Notes: generated from the letters alone by a model not told the origin. Positions 39,850 to 48,165 are shown, counted from the first letter of the stretch. The stretch is DNA of 64,000 bases from JAUVXJ01 sp964433755 (GCA_964433755.1 CAYSSR010000003.1:248001-312000); one strand, 5' to 3'. Made by a program: numbers and translations.

Positions 39850-41091
39850 TCATCGCCGCACAATGGCATCAGTCATACGGGCCACACGCGTCATCTCTCT
39901 AACATCATGCACGCGCACGATGTCGGCCCCTTCGGCGACGCCCACGGCTACTGCGGCAGCGGTGCCCTCCACCCTTTTCTCGGGTGGCAGGTCCAGAGTG
40001 TAGCCAACGAACGACTTCCTCGAGGGGCCGAGGAGAATCGGCCTACCAAGTACCCTCAGTTCTGCCAGATTCGCTATCACTTCAAGGTTCTGTTCGACTG
40101 TCTTTCCGAAGCCCAGGCCTGGATCAACGATGATTCGCTCTCTCTCGACTCCGGCCTCCAGAGCCAGATCAATGCTCTCCCGCAGCTCACGCAGAATATC
40201 GGCCATCAGATCTTCATACTCCACGCCGAGGTATCGGCCGCCCAAGCGCTCGGTCTGAACAGCGTCTTTGGGCTTGCTGCGGTTGTGCATGAGCACCAGC
40301 GGCACCTTGTGTTCCGCTGCAACCTCGCCAACACGTGGGTCCATACGTAGGCCCCAGACGTCGTTGATCAGGCTGGCGCCTGCCCCCACGGCCTCCGAGG
40401 CCACCTCTGACTTGTAGGTGTCGATGGAAACGGGCACCTCCGTGCGCTGAACAAGCCTCTCCACAAGCGGGATCACTCGCCCCAACTCTTCTTCGGCGCT
40501 GATGGGCTTCGATCCGGGCCGCGTGGACTCACCGCCGACATCTACGATATCCGCTCCCTCCTCGACCATTCTCTGGGCCTGATCGAGAGCCTTGTCCACG
40601 TCGTACCCTAGACCATCTCCAGAGAACGAGTCGGGGGTGACGTTCACTACTCCCATGATGTACGTTCTGCTGCCCCACTCGAACGACCGCTTACCGATCT
40701 CCATGGGCAATGCGTCGTCTCTCGCGTACCAGGCCAGAGCCTGTTCCAGCTCAGACGCCATCGCCAAGAGGCTCTTGAAGGGCTGCAAACGGAGTTTCCT
40801 GATGAGATCCTCGAAGTGGCGCAGAGTCCCCAGCACCAGGACGTCGCTGGTGGACTCTTTGGTGGAATAGACGTCCCTGGACGTCACCACTTCGCCTCCG
40901 CGCGCCAACATCTCCTGCTTAACGATGTTCGCCGCAGCGAAGTTGAGGTTCTCGAGCTTGACTGCGCGGAAGCAGGCCTTGGGAGCCATGATCTTGATGC
41001 CGGGAGGAGAGGCCCCGATCTTCTGCATCTCCTCCTCTATCCTGGCCCGAGGATCGAGACTCAGAACTCGGACGTTGAATCGCTCGGTCAA
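39850..41091 (-). CDS. folP: Dihydropteroate synthase, long form
   Basis: 413 residues. The C-terminal 270 are a complete DHPS TIM barrel: IMGVVNVTPDSFSGDG, DVGGESTRPGSKPIS, VSIDTYKSEVASEA, LINDVWG, IIVDPGLGFGKT, LLGPSRKSF. It joins pABA to the pterin diphosphate. The first 140 residues (NVRVLSLDPRARIEEEMQKIGASPPGIKIMAPKA) form an extra domain seen in some archaeal and Chloroflexota long forms; its job is unclear. It starts 6 bp after folE. Confidence 0.93.
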   Translation of the reverse strand: MTERFNVRVLSLDPRARIEEEMQKIGASPPGIKIMAPKACFRAVKLENLNFAAANIVKQEMLARGGEVVTSRDVYSTKESTSDVLVLGTLRHFEDLIRKLRLQPFKSLLAMASELEQALAWYARDDALPMEIGKRSFEWGSRTYIMGVVNVTPDSFSGDGLGYDVDKALDQAQRMVEEGADIVDVGGESTRPGSKPISAEEELGRVIPLVERLVQRTEVPVSIDTYKSEVASEAVGAGASLINDVWGLRMDPRVGEVAAEHKVPLVLMHNRSKPKDAVQTERLGGRYLGVEYEDLMADILRELRESIDLALEAGVERERIIVDPGLGFGKTVEQNLEVIANLAELRVLGRPILLGPSRKSFVGYTLDLPPEKRVEGTAAAVAVGVAEGADIVRVHDVREMTRVARMTDAIVRR

Positions 41092-41097
41092 GCCAAC

Positions 41098-41685
41098 CTA
41101 CCTCCTGCGAGGCTCTGCCATGTCCAGGATAGAGAAGAACTCTGCTCTCGTTGCAGGATATGTGCGGAAGATCCCTCTACTAGCCGAGGTGACCAGACGA
41201 CTGCCCGGCTTTCTCACGCCTCTCATGGTCATGCACAAGTGCTCCGCCTCTATGACCACCCCCACTCCCCGAGGTTCCAGAGTTTCCATGATGGTGTCCG
41301 CTATCTGCCCGGTGAGCCGCTCCTGGAGCTGCGGCCTCCGAGCCAGGATCTCCACCACTCGGGCCAGCTTGCTGATCCCCACCAGGCGTTTCTTGGGGAT
41401 GTACCCCACGTGGGCCATTCCATGAAAAGGGAGGAAGTGGTGTTCGCACATAGAGTAGAACGGGATGTCCTTCAGCACCACCATTTCCTCGTGCTTCTCG
41501 TCCTCGAAGCCCACAGCCAGGATCTCCCTCGGATCCCGTCCGAGGCCGCTGAAGACCTCCGCGTACATCTGCGCGATGCGGGCCGGTGTGTCCACCAATC
41601 CCTCTCGCGTGCCATCTTCGCCGATGGCCGAGATGATCTCCCGTATGGCCTTACTGATCGCCTCTTGATCGATCAACGCTGCCAC
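41098..41685 (-). CDS. folE: GTP cyclohydrolase I
   Basis: 195 residues. Zinc ligands and substrate motifs: FYSMCEHHFLPFHGMAHVGYIPKKRLVGISKLARVVE, RLTGQIADTI, and VVIEAEHLCMTMRGVRKPGS. It makes dihydroneopterin triphosphate, the first step of tetrahydrofolate synthesis. Start GTG 41685 abuts its GGAGG; TTG 41676, 8 nt from the site, may be the true start. It lies between the metallo-hydrolase and folP in one transcript. Confidence 0.95.
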   Translation of the reverse strand: MAALIDQEAISKAIREIISAIGEDGTREGLVDTPARIAQMYAEVFSGLGRDPREILAVGFEDEKHEEMVVLKDIPFYSMCEHHFLPFHGMAHVGYIPKKRLVGISKLARVVEILARRPQLQERLTGQIADTIMETLEPRGVGVVIEAEHLCMTMRGVRKPGSRLVTSASRGIFRTYPATRAEFFSILDMAEPRRR

Positions 41686-41691
41686 CCTCCA

Positions 41692-42348
41692 TCAGGAACT
41701 CACGGCCTCGGCTGCACAGTCCATGACTACAACCTGAGTCTCGGACGGCAGCCCACTCTTGATGACCTTCAACCGGTCGACAGGTGTGGCGTCCTTGACC
41801 CCCATTTCTTTCAAGAATGGATCCACGGGCTGAAGCTTCAAACCGCGCAGGCCCTCTGTCCGATAGTGCATCGGTATGACTATTCTGGGTTCCAGCAGAC
41901 TGATCACGTCCGACGCCTTTGACGCCCCGAGGGTGGAACTCCCTCCCACCGGGATGAGCAAGACGTCCACCTCGCTCAACTCCTCCACCTGTGACTGCGT
42001 GGGCACACGGCGCATGTCGCCCAGGTGGCAAATGGTAACACCTTCCATGTCGAAGACGTACACGGTGTTGCGTATTCCAGCCTGCGTGCGGGTGTCTTCG
42101 TAGACAGTGGGAATGCCAATCACGAAGATCCCTTTGATCTCGTACTCCCCAGGCCCACTGATGACCCTCGGCTGTCCCTTCACGGCCTTCACGTTGGCAT
42201 GGTCGGGATGGTCGTGACTCACCGTCACAATGTCGGCGCGCAGCCGTGGGAGACCATAGCCAATCTGATCGCTGAACGGGTCTGTGACCACTGTTCCGGC
42301 TCTACCTCGTAGTCTAAAGCACGAATGACCATACCAGGTAATCTGCAT
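41692..42348 (-). CDS. UPF0173-type metallo-beta-lactamase-fold hydrolase
   Basis: 218 residues from ATG 42348 behind CGGAGG. Metal-binding motifs: MQITWYGHSCFRL, VTVSHDHPDHAN (HxHxDH variant HDHPDH), ICHLGDMRRVP and VIPMHYRTEGL. The family is the UPF0173 group of predicted metal-dependent hydrolases; no substrate is known. It heads the folE-folP transcript; a link to folate chemistry is only positional. Confidence 0.9.
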   Translation of the reverse strand: MQITWYGHSCFRLRGRAGTVVTDPFSDQIGYGLPRLRADIVTVSHDHPDHANVKAVKGQPRVISGPGEYEIKGIFVIGIPTVYEDTRTQAGIRNTVYVFDMEGVTICHLGDMRRVPTQSQVEELSEVDVLLIPVGGSSTLGASKASDVISLLEPRIVIPMHYRTEGLRGLKLQPVDPFLKEMGVKDATPVDRLKVIKSGLPSETQVVVMDCAAEAVSS

Positions 42349-42361
42349 CGTCGTCCTCCGG

Positions 42362-42379
42362 CGACAGCGCTGGCTGTCG
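42362..42379 (-). other. Small leader hairpin
   Basis: CGACAGC (42362-42368) / GCTGTCG (42373-42379) with loop GCTG, between the -10 box and the ribosome site of the metallo-hydrolase gene. It may stabilise the mRNA or tune translation. Confidence 0.4.
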
Positions 42380-42396
42380 TTGAGCGCTACCTTTCC

Positions 42397-42425
42397 ATTA
42401 TAGGTCAAGCCACCGGCAAATGGAA
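42397..42425 (-). promoter_or_regulatory. Promoter of hydrolase-folE-folP transcript
   Basis: Minus strand: TTCCAT (42425-42420), 17-bp spacer, TATAAT (42402-42397). The -35 box is weak, the -10 box perfect. Confidence 0.6.
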
Positions 42426-42527
42426 AGACCACACTGTGACTGCGCGCCGCGCCGCGTTCGATGGACCATCGTCCTCCGTCCACGACCTGCGTTGCCATCC
42501 GCACAGCGGCACCATGAGTCTGGTGTT

Positions 42528-42555
42528 TTGCTTATCCCAGGGATTGTGATAGTAT
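42528..42555 (+). promoter_or_regulatory. Candidate promoter of lgt
   Basis: TTGCTT (42528-42533), 16-bp spacer, TAGTAT (42550-42555), about 150 bp before the lgt ATG. Confidence 0.45.
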
Positions 42556-42703
42556 TGCTCACTCGGGAGACCCAAGCGTGCACGCTTCCGAGCCAAGGAG
42601 GCTCGGTCAGAGACAGGGCGCTGGCCCATCTCTGGAGTGGTCTGCCCCTGAAGACCGAAGCACCCCGCCAACATCGACCATCCAGGGAGGAGAAAGGACA
42701 CCA

Positions 42704-43495
42704 ATGGGGCCAACCATACTGCACCTGGGCCGCCTCTCCATGTCGTCGTACGCAGCCCTGATAGGCCTGGGGATCATCCTGGCCCTGGCGGTCACTTGCC
42801 TGGAGGCAAGGTGGAGAGGCAGCGACGTTGTGAAGAGTATGGATGCGGCTCTCTGGGCGCTGGTGGCGGGGATCATCGGGGGTCGGGCAGTCTACGTGGC
42901 TATCTACTGGCCCTACTTCTCATCCCACACCAGGGAGATCTTCTCCTTGTCTCAGGGTGGGCTGGCCTTCCAGGGAGCCTTCGTAGCGGGCGTGGTGGGC
43001 CTCTTGATCTACAGTCTGTGGACGAATACGGCCTTCTGGGAACTCGCCGACACTGTGGCCCCGGGCCTGGCACTCGGGCAGGCGGTGGGCTGGATAGGCT
43101 GCCTCTGCGCCGGCTGCGGGTACGGTCTGGTGACGAGAGGCGTGTTGGCCTGTGACCTCAGAGACATCTACGGGATCATGGCCTATCGCTATCCCACCCA
43201 GATCCTGATCAGCCTGCTCAACCTGGCGATCTTTGTCTTGATCTTTGCTCTGGGCAGAATGCCACTGCATCGCCGACCCACGCCAGGGCTGACGGCTGCT
43301 CTCTATCTGGCTCTCAACTCAGCGGGTCTCTTCTTTCTGGAGTTCCTCCGCGCTGACGAGACGCTGTACTTCGGCACCCTGCGCTGGACTCAGGCCGTGG
43401 AAGCTCTGGAGTGCGCGGTGGCCCTCCTGACCCTGGTCCTTCTATGGATCAGGCGCAAGAGGGCCTCCATATCCCAGCACTCCAGCTCCTCCTAG
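42704..43495 (+). CDS. lgt: Prolipoprotein diacylglyceryl transferase (Lgt-like)
   Basis: 263 residues from ATG 42704, with GGGAGG and AAAGGA upstream. About seven membrane helices. Lgt-like motifs are GIIGGRAVYVAIYWPYF, SLSQGGLAFQGAFVAG (HGG-like segment), GQAVGWIGCLCAGCGYG (the GRxGNFxxGExxG signature, diverged and Cys-rich) and YPTQILISLLNL. Lgt adds diacylglycerol to lipobox Cys; at least three lipoproteins follow at 51.9-59.1 kb. The diverged signature could mean altered activity. Confidence 0.82.
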   Translation: MGPTILHLGRLSMSSYAALIGLGIILALAVTCLEARWRGSDVVKSMDAALWALVAGIIGGRAVYVAIYWPYFSSHTREIFSLSQGGLAFQGAFVAGVVGLLIYSLWTNTAFWELADTVAPGLALGQAVGWIGCLCAGCGYGLVTRGVLACDLRDIYGIMAYRYPTQILISLLNLAIFVLIFALGRMPLHRRPTPGLTAALYLALNSAGLFFLEFLRADETLYFGTLRWTQAVEALECAVALLTLVLLWIRRKRASISQHSSSS

Positions 43496-43508
43496 GGGCT
43501 TGCAGCGC

Positions 43509-43970
43509 CTACTGTATCTCGACGACGCCCCCGGCACTCTCGATCTTGGCCTTCGCCTGCTCTGCCTCTTCCTTGTTCACAGCGTGCCTGACAGTGCTTG
43601 GCACTCCCTCCACCAGTTCCTTGGACTCGCGGAGTCCCAGGTCGGTCAGTTCGCGCACGGCCTTGATCACCTGGATCTTCTGGGCGCCGAAATCCTTGAG
43701 GACGACGTCGAACTCGGTCTGCTCTTCCTCTTCGGCGGCAACAGCAGCGCCAGGCGCCGCCGCCACAGCACCCATAGCCACCATAGGTGCCGCTGCGGTT
43801 ACACCGAACTTCTCCTCGATGGCCTTGACCAATTCCGACAACTCTAGCACCGTCATCGTACTCAAGGCATCGATGATCTCATCAATGGACAACCCGGTCT
43901 TCTTGGGCTCCGCCTTCTTTGTCGTCTTCTTGGTCTCTTTCTTCTCTTTCTTTTCCTTCGCGTCCGCCAT
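43509..43970 (-). CDS. rplL: Ribosomal protein L7/L12
   Basis: 153 residues from ATG 43970 behind GGAG. The N-terminal dimerisation helix (LSIDEIIDALSTMTVLELSELVKAIEEKFGV), Ala-rich hinge (APMVAMGAVAAAPGAAVAAEEEE) and C-terminal factor-binding domain (TEFDVVLKDFGAQKIQVIKAVRELTDLGLRESKELVEGVP) are standard. The first 25 residues are an unusual Lys/Glu-rich extension (MADAKEKKEKKETKKTTKK), making it about 25 longer than normal. It forms the ribosomal stalk with L10. Confidence 0.96.
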   Translation of the reverse strand: MADAKEKKEKKETKKTTKKAEPKKTGLSIDEIIDALSTMTVLELSELVKAIEEKFGVTAAAPMVAMGAVAAAPGAAVAAEEEEQTEFDVVLKDFGAQKIQVIKAVRELTDLGLRESKELVEGVPSTVRHAVNKEEAEQAKAKIESAGGVVEIQ

Positions 43971-44013
43971 GACTATCTCCTTTCCGATTGGGACAGAATA
44001 GCTTCTACTTCGT

Positions 44014-44547
44014 CTATGCTTCAGTCTCGCCCATCTGCTGTATACGCGCCTGCAATACGTAGGCGAGGTCCTGTAGTGGCGCATTCAACACGTTCACCAG
44101 CCCATGCAGCGGTCCCGATATTCCGGCCAGGACCTGGGCCAGGAGAACCTCTCTGGACGGCAACGAAGCCAAATCGGAGATCTGAGCTGCGTCCAGCAAC
44201 CCTTCTCCCAGCAGGCCTCCCCGTATGGACAGGAGTTTGCTCTCCTTGCTGAAGTCAGCCAGCACCTTGGCTGGTCCAGTGACGTCGTCGTAGCAGAATC
44301 CGATTGCCGTCGGTCCGTCGAACAGCGACGGTTCCCAGCGTAGCCCCGCTTGCTGCATGGCCAGCCTTACCAGATTGTTCTTCACTACGTGGAAGCCGGT
44401 TTCCTCTTCGCGCAGCTTGTTCCGCAACTCACCCAACTCTGCGGTAGTCAGCCCTCTGTAGTCAGTCATGATCAGGGCCTGGCTGCGCGACAGCTTGTCG
44501 GCCAGATCCTCCACTATCCGTTCCTTCTTCTCGCGCGATATCGCCAT
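44014..44547 (-). CDS. rplJ: Ribosomal protein L10
   Basis: 177 residues. N-terminal rRNA-binding domain (REKKERIVEDLADKLSRSQALIMTDYRGLTTAELGELRNKLR, FHVVKNNLVRLAMQQAG) and a C-terminal helix that anchors L7/L12 dimers. It starts 28 bp after the dCMP deaminase stop and precedes rplL by 43 bp. In most bacteria rplJ follows rplA; here two nucleotide-metabolism genes intervene. Confidence 0.95.
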   Translation of the reverse strand: MAISREKKERIVEDLADKLSRSQALIMTDYRGLTTAELGELRNKLREEETGFHVVKNNLVRLAMQQAGLRWEPSLFDGPTAIGFCYDDVTGPAKVLADFSKESKLLSIRGGLLGEGLLDAAQISDLASLPSREVLLAQVLAGISGPLHGLVNVLNAPLQDLAYVLQARIQQMGETEA

Positions 44548-44575
44548 GTATTCTCACCTCCTAGCCATCTGGCCC

Positions 44576-45037
44576 CTACTCGGAAGCGGGGCCATCCCAT
44601 TTCACACAGGCTACCCCACCTTCGTCGAGAATCGTCTGTGTCAGGTCATCCGGGTAGTCCGCCATGAAGTGCACCTCTCTGATTCCCGCATTCACTATCA
44701 TGCGAGCGCAGAGTGAACAAGGTTTGTACGTGCAGTACAACGTACTGCCCACCAACTGAATGCCCTCGCGAGCGGCTTGCACGATGGCGTTCTGTTCGGC
44801 GTGCAAACCAAAACAGTACTCCTGTCGGGTCCCCGACGCGATACCTTCCTTCGCCCTGATACAACCACCCCTGTCTTCACAATGTCTCATGCCTCTGGGT
44901 GGGCCATTATACCCAGTCGAAAGTATCTGCCTGTCCTCGTTCACTATCACCGCGCCTATCTGGTGCCTCAGGCAAACGGAGCGGGACGCCACGACCTGGG
45001 CGATGCGAATGAAGTACTCATCCCAGCTCGGTCTCAT
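44576..45037 (-). CDS. dCMP deaminase
   Basis: 153 residues. Zinc deaminase motifs HAEQNAIVQAAREG (HxE) and PCSLCARMIVNAG (PCxxC), with the substrate-recognition region TGYNGPPRGMRHCEDRGGCIRAKEGIASG. The extra Cys/His residues in that loop fit the ComEB/dCMP deaminase group. It converts dCMP to dUMP. Its ATG overlaps the TGA of the upstream thymidylate synthase by four bases, so the two are translated together. Confidence 0.93.
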   Translation of the reverse strand: MRPSWDEYFIRIAQVVASRSVCLRHQIGAVIVNEDRQILSTGYNGPPRGMRHCEDRGGCIRAKEGIASGTRQEYCFGLHAEQNAIVQAAREGIQLVGSTLYCTYKPCSLCARMIVNAGIREVHFMADYPDDLTQTILDEGGVACVKWDGPASE

Positions 45038-45738
45038 GCCCTCGCACCTCTTCCAGCGCTATCGAGGCCACTCTTCTCCTCGCCGCTGTCACGCCAGAGC
45101 CGGCACTTGGCCCACTCCCAGCTATGCTCCCAGAGGTGCAGCCCCTTGCTCAAGGCCAGTATCTCCCCATCCTCCACCTCCAGGGCCGAGGCCAGTTGCT
45201 CCTTGAGGAGTTGTGTGGCCGCCATGTTCACCGGGAATCCACCCCACAGGTCCCAAGAGCGATAGTAGACAACGAAGTGTAGCCTCCCATCCAGTACTCG
45301 CGTGTCGATCAGCCTGAGGCAAGGTGGGTGCTCCAGGTAGATGCTGGAGGCATCGCCTATGGTGATACACCCCTGGTTGGTGTCGGGCCCGTTCCTGTAC
45401 TTCTCCAGCAAGGGCAGCAACTGCGCGTGCACGTAGCTCCCATAGGTGTACTCCTCATCAGGCTGCTTGTCAGCGCCCACAAAATAGGCATGGAAGTACT
45501 CCTCCACGTATTCCATAGTCGTGGGTGGAGGCACGCCCACCCCAGGCGGCATCTGCGGTACCAGGGGCCGCTGACCCGGGTTGCTGACTTTCACGACCAC
45601 GAAGTCGAGTTCCTTCCGTTTCCTGCCAACGAAGCTCCCTTGATCGACGGTATACTCCCGTCCTTCGTCCAGCACCTTGCCCAGCAAAGTAAACCAGGCA
45701 TCGGAGAGATCGAAGGCCTTCACATCCGTGACTCTCAA
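45034..45738 (-). CDS. thyA: Archaeal-type thymidylate synthase
   Basis: 234 residues, shorter than bacterial ThyA (about 264). Catalytic Cys140 lies in IYLEHPPCLRLIDTRV; the phosphate and fold signature VYYRSWDLWGGFPVNMA matches YxRSxDxxxGxPxNxA of ThyA, and DTNQGCITIGD precedes. The pattern is closest to the methanogen-type family. It would methylate dUMP to dTMP using methylene-tetrahydrofolate. Start TTG 45738. It overlaps the dCMP deaminase, which supplies dUMP. Confidence 0.85.
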   Translation of the reverse strand: MRVTDVKAFDLSDAWFTLLGKVLDEGREYTVDQGSFVGRKRKELDFVVVKVSNPGQRPLVPQMPPGVGVPPPTTMEYVEEYFHAYFVGADKQPDEEYTYGSYVHAQLLPLLEKYRNGPDTNQGCITIGDASSIYLEHPPCLRLIDTRVLDGRLHFVVYYRSWDLWGGFPVNMAATQLLKEQLASALEVEDGEILALSKGLHLWEHSWEWAKCRLWRDSGEEKSGLDSAGRGARA

Positions 45739-45781
45739 CTCTTGCCCCCGCCGGTATCATCCCAGTCGATGCCGTAGCACC

Positions 45782-45812
45782 AAAAAGACCTCCGCGCCCA
45801 CGCACGAAGGTC
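45782..45812 (-). terminator. Terminator or attenuator after rplA
   Basis: Minus strand: GACCTTCGTGC / GCGCGGAGGTC, an 11-bp stem with two G-U pairs and a 4-nt loop, followed by TTTTT. It stands 126 bp after rplA and 43 bp before thyA. It could end the rplKA transcript or attenuate expression of thyA, the deaminase and rplJL. Confidence 0.8.
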
Positions 45813-45937
45813 CTCCACCCAGCCCCGTTGCGAGGCTGGAAAACAGAAACCAGTGCCTGGGCAGGAAATTGAGCGCCTGGCGCGCCTGCCGTCTTGGGCT
45901 ACGGTATGACGATGGTAAGTTGCTCTCTACTCGTCGA

Positions 45938-46651
45938 CTATGCTGCTCGCAAAGCCATGGCTTCGGCGATGTCGACCTTGACTCCAGGACCCATGCTCGA
46001 AGTCACCACGATCTTCTTGATGTACTGGCCTTTGGCCCCAGGCGGCCTGGCGCCCTGGATGGCTTCCACCAGCGAAGCGAAGTTGTCACGTAGCTGCTCG
46101 GGCTGAAAACTCACCTTGCCAATCGGGATGTGGATGTTGGCGGTCTTGTCCATCTTGAACTCCACCCGTCCCTGGCGCAGCTCGTCCATGACACGCCCTA
46201 CGTCCTCGGGCTCCACCACCGTCCCTGACTTGGGGCTAGGCATCAAGCCCCGTGGCCCCAAGATCCGACCAAGCTTACTCACTTTTCCCATCATCTGCGG
46301 GATGGCGATGGTGGCGTCGAACTCCAGCCACCCATCCTCCATCTTCTTGATCAAGTCGTCGTCTGCAACGTAGTCGGCACCAGCTTCCTCCGCCAGCTTC
46401 GCCGCCTCGCCCTCAGCAAAGACGACGATCCGAACCACTCTGCCCGTGCCATGCGGCAGAGTCACCGCGCCCCGCACCTGCTGGTCGGCTTGACGAGGGT
46501 CCAGGTTCATCCTCACGTGAACCTCCACAGTGGCGTCGAAGCTGGCGATGCACGTCTCCCTCACCAGTTCGACTGCCTCCTGCGGGGAATAGGATCTGGC
46601 CCTATCGATCTTGTCCGCCGCATCAAGGTACTTCTTGCCGTGCTTTGCCAC
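45938..46651 (-). CDS. rplA: Ribosomal protein L1
   Basis: 237 residues, full length: MAKHGKKYLDAADKIDRARSYSPQEAVELV at the start, VRMNLDPRQADQQVRGAVTLPHGTG, and the L1 signature region LGRILGPRGLMPSPKSGTV. It binds 23S rRNA at the E-site stalk and in many bacteria represses its own operon. Its start is directly next to the rplK stop. Confidence 0.97.
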   Translation of the reverse strand: MAKHGKKYLDAADKIDRARSYSPQEAVELVRETCIASFDATVEVHVRMNLDPRQADQQVRGAVTLPHGTGRVVRIVVFAEGEAAKLAEEAGADYVADDDLIKKMEDGWLEFDATIAIPQMMGKVSKLGRILGPRGLMPSPKSGTVVEPEDVGRVMDELRQGRVEFKMDKTANIHIPIGKVSFQPEQLRDNFASLVEAIQGARPPGAKGQYIKKIVVTSSMGPGVKVDIAEAMALRAA

Positions 46652-47080
46652 TCAGTCCTCCTCAATGACCAGACCCATGCTTCGGGCCGTACCCTCTATG
46701 ATCCTCTCCGCCCCCGCCAGGTCTATGGCATTGAGATCGCTCATCTTGAGCTGGGCTATCTCACGCACCTGTCTCCTGGACACGGTGCCCACGTCTTCGC
46801 TACCCGGCTCAATAGATCCTTTCTCTATGCCAGCAGCCTTCTTCAACAGGTCAGAGGCCGGAGGGGTCTTGGTCACGAAGGTAAACGACCGGTCAGCATA
46901 GATGGTGATCTCCACCGGGACAATCTGTCCCGCTTGGCTGGAGGTGCGAGAGTTGTACTCCTTGCAGAAGTTCATGATATTGATACCGTGCTGGCCCAGG
47001 GCGGTGCCCACAGGGGGTGCCGGACTGGCCTTCCCGGCCGGTATGTGCAGTTTCACCACTGCGGCTACTTTCTTCGCCAT
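46652..47080 (-). CDS. rplK: Ribosomal protein L11
   Basis: 142 residues. VVKLHIPAGKASPAPPVGTALGQHGINIMNFCKEYN at the N-terminus and the rRNA-binding C-terminus with KMSDLNAIDLAGAERIIEGTARSMG. It forms the GTPase-associated centre and is the substrate of PrmA (5.4 kb). Next to rplA with no gap. Confidence 0.97.
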   Translation of the reverse strand: MAKKVAAVVKLHIPAGKASPAPPVGTALGQHGINIMNFCKEYNSRTSSQAGQIVPVEITIYADRSFTFVTKTPPASDLLKKAAGIEKGSIEPGSEDVGTVSRRQVREIAQLKMSDLNAIDLAGAERIIEGTARSMGLVIEED

Positions 47081-47096
47081 TCAGCCTCCAAGACGT

Positions 47097-47945
47097 TCAT
47101 TCCGTCTGCACTTGCAGGAAGTCCAGTTCCACGGGCGTCTCGCGCCCGAAGAAGGACACAAGGAGACGAACCTTGCCTTTCTCGAGATTCAGATCATCTA
47201 CCGTGCCCAGGAAATCGGCAAACGGGCCATCCACGATCCTGACAGAGTCTCCGACGCGGAAGCTAACCTTGACCTTGGGTGCTTCCTCCTCCATCCGCCG
47301 GAGGATGCTGTCCACCTCCTCCTGGCGTAGCGGTGTGGGCTGGTTTCCTGATCCTACAAACCCCGTCACGCCGGGCGTATTGCGAACAGCGAACCACGAC
47401 TCGTCGTTCAGGATCATGTCCACCAGGATGTATCCCGGGAAGATCCTCTGTTCCACTGTTCGACGTCGCCCATCACGAAGCTCCACTACCCCCTCAGTCG
47501 GGACGACCACCTCGAAGATGTAGTCCTGCATGCCCATGGACTCTATCCGGCTCTCCAGGTTCTTCTTGACCTTGTTCTCGTAGCCGGAGTAGCTGTGGAT
47601 GACGTACCAATACCGTCCTTCCTGACGCCTGGCCTCCTCTTCGGTCCCGGCATCCTCGTCGACTGCCACAGGCTCTTCGTCTGACGGTCCCGCCTCAGCA
47701 GCAGGGGATTCACCCTCTTCCGACAACGCCTGCTGAGCATCGTCCGCCGAAGACGCTTCTACGGCGGCCTCGTCCGGCGGCTCTCCCTCAGCCGTGGGAA
47801 CTTCGCCCTCCTCTTGCGACTGCCCGCTCTGGGCATCGTTCTCCAGGGACGGCTCAGCCACCGCCTCTTCCGCAGCAGGGGCCTCGATCTCCGCTATCTG
47901 TGCTTCCTCAGAGTCCTTCTCCAGGACTTCGGGCTCGTCAGACAT
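47097..47945 (-). CDS. nusG: Transcription factor NusG with acidic extension
   Basis: 282 residues; a normal NusG has about 180. The C-terminal 175 are typical: RYWYVIHSYSGYENKVKKNLESRIESMG, IFPGYILVDM, TPGVTGFVGSG and the KOW domain VGDSVRIVDGPFADFLGTVDDLNLEKGKVRLLVSFFGR. The first 105 residues are low-complexity and highly acidic (Glu, Ala, Ser, Asp). NusG links RNA polymerase to Rho or the ribosome. The extension has no recognisable domain. Confidence 0.95.
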   Translation of the reverse strand: MSDEPEVLEKDSEEAQIAEIEAPAAEEAVAEPSLENDAQSGQSQEEGEVPTAEGEPPDEAAVEASSADDAQQALSEEGESPAAEAGPSDEEPVAVDEDAGTEEEARRQEGRYWYVIHSYSGYENKVKKNLESRIESMGMQDYIFEVVVPTEGVVELRDGRRRTVEQRIFPGYILVDMILNDESWFAVRNTPGVTGFVGSGNQPTPLRQEEVDSILRRMEEEAPKVKVSFRVGDSVRIVDGPFADFLGTVDDLNLEKGKVRLLVSFFGRETPVELDFLQVQTE

Positions 47946-47952
47946 TCAGGCC

Positions 47953-48165
47953 TCAACGCACCAAGAGCGCGAAAAGCTTCGTAAACAACCAGTCCACTAT
48001 CCCCAGCCCCGCAGCCATGAGCACAGTGACGCCCAGCACAATAGCAGTCATGTTGATGGCCTCTCTGCGGCTGGGCCACACGACCTTCTTCATCTCCGAG
48101 CGCGTCTCTCGAAGAAACCTGGCTACGAAGTTACCTCTCTTCGTCTTTGCGTCGGCTCTGGCCAT
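47953..48165 (-). CDS. secE: Preprotein translocase subunit SecE
   Basis: 70 residues with one C-terminal membrane helix (MTAIVLGVTVLMAAGLGIVDWLFTKLF) preceded by the conserved amphipathic segment FLRETRSEMKKVVWPSRREAI. It clamps SecY in the translocon. Classical position before nusG, 7-bp gap. Confidence 0.95.
   Translation of the reverse strand: MARADAKTKRGNFVARFLRETRSEMKKVVWPSRREAINMTAIVLGVTVLMAAGLGIVDWLFTKLFALLVR

Noticed and set aside
45739..45937. Classical L10 leader RNA upstream of rplJ
   Set aside because: The region before rplJ is only 28 bp, and the structure upstream of thyA is a simple hairpin with T-run; I could not find the L10 leader kink-turn.
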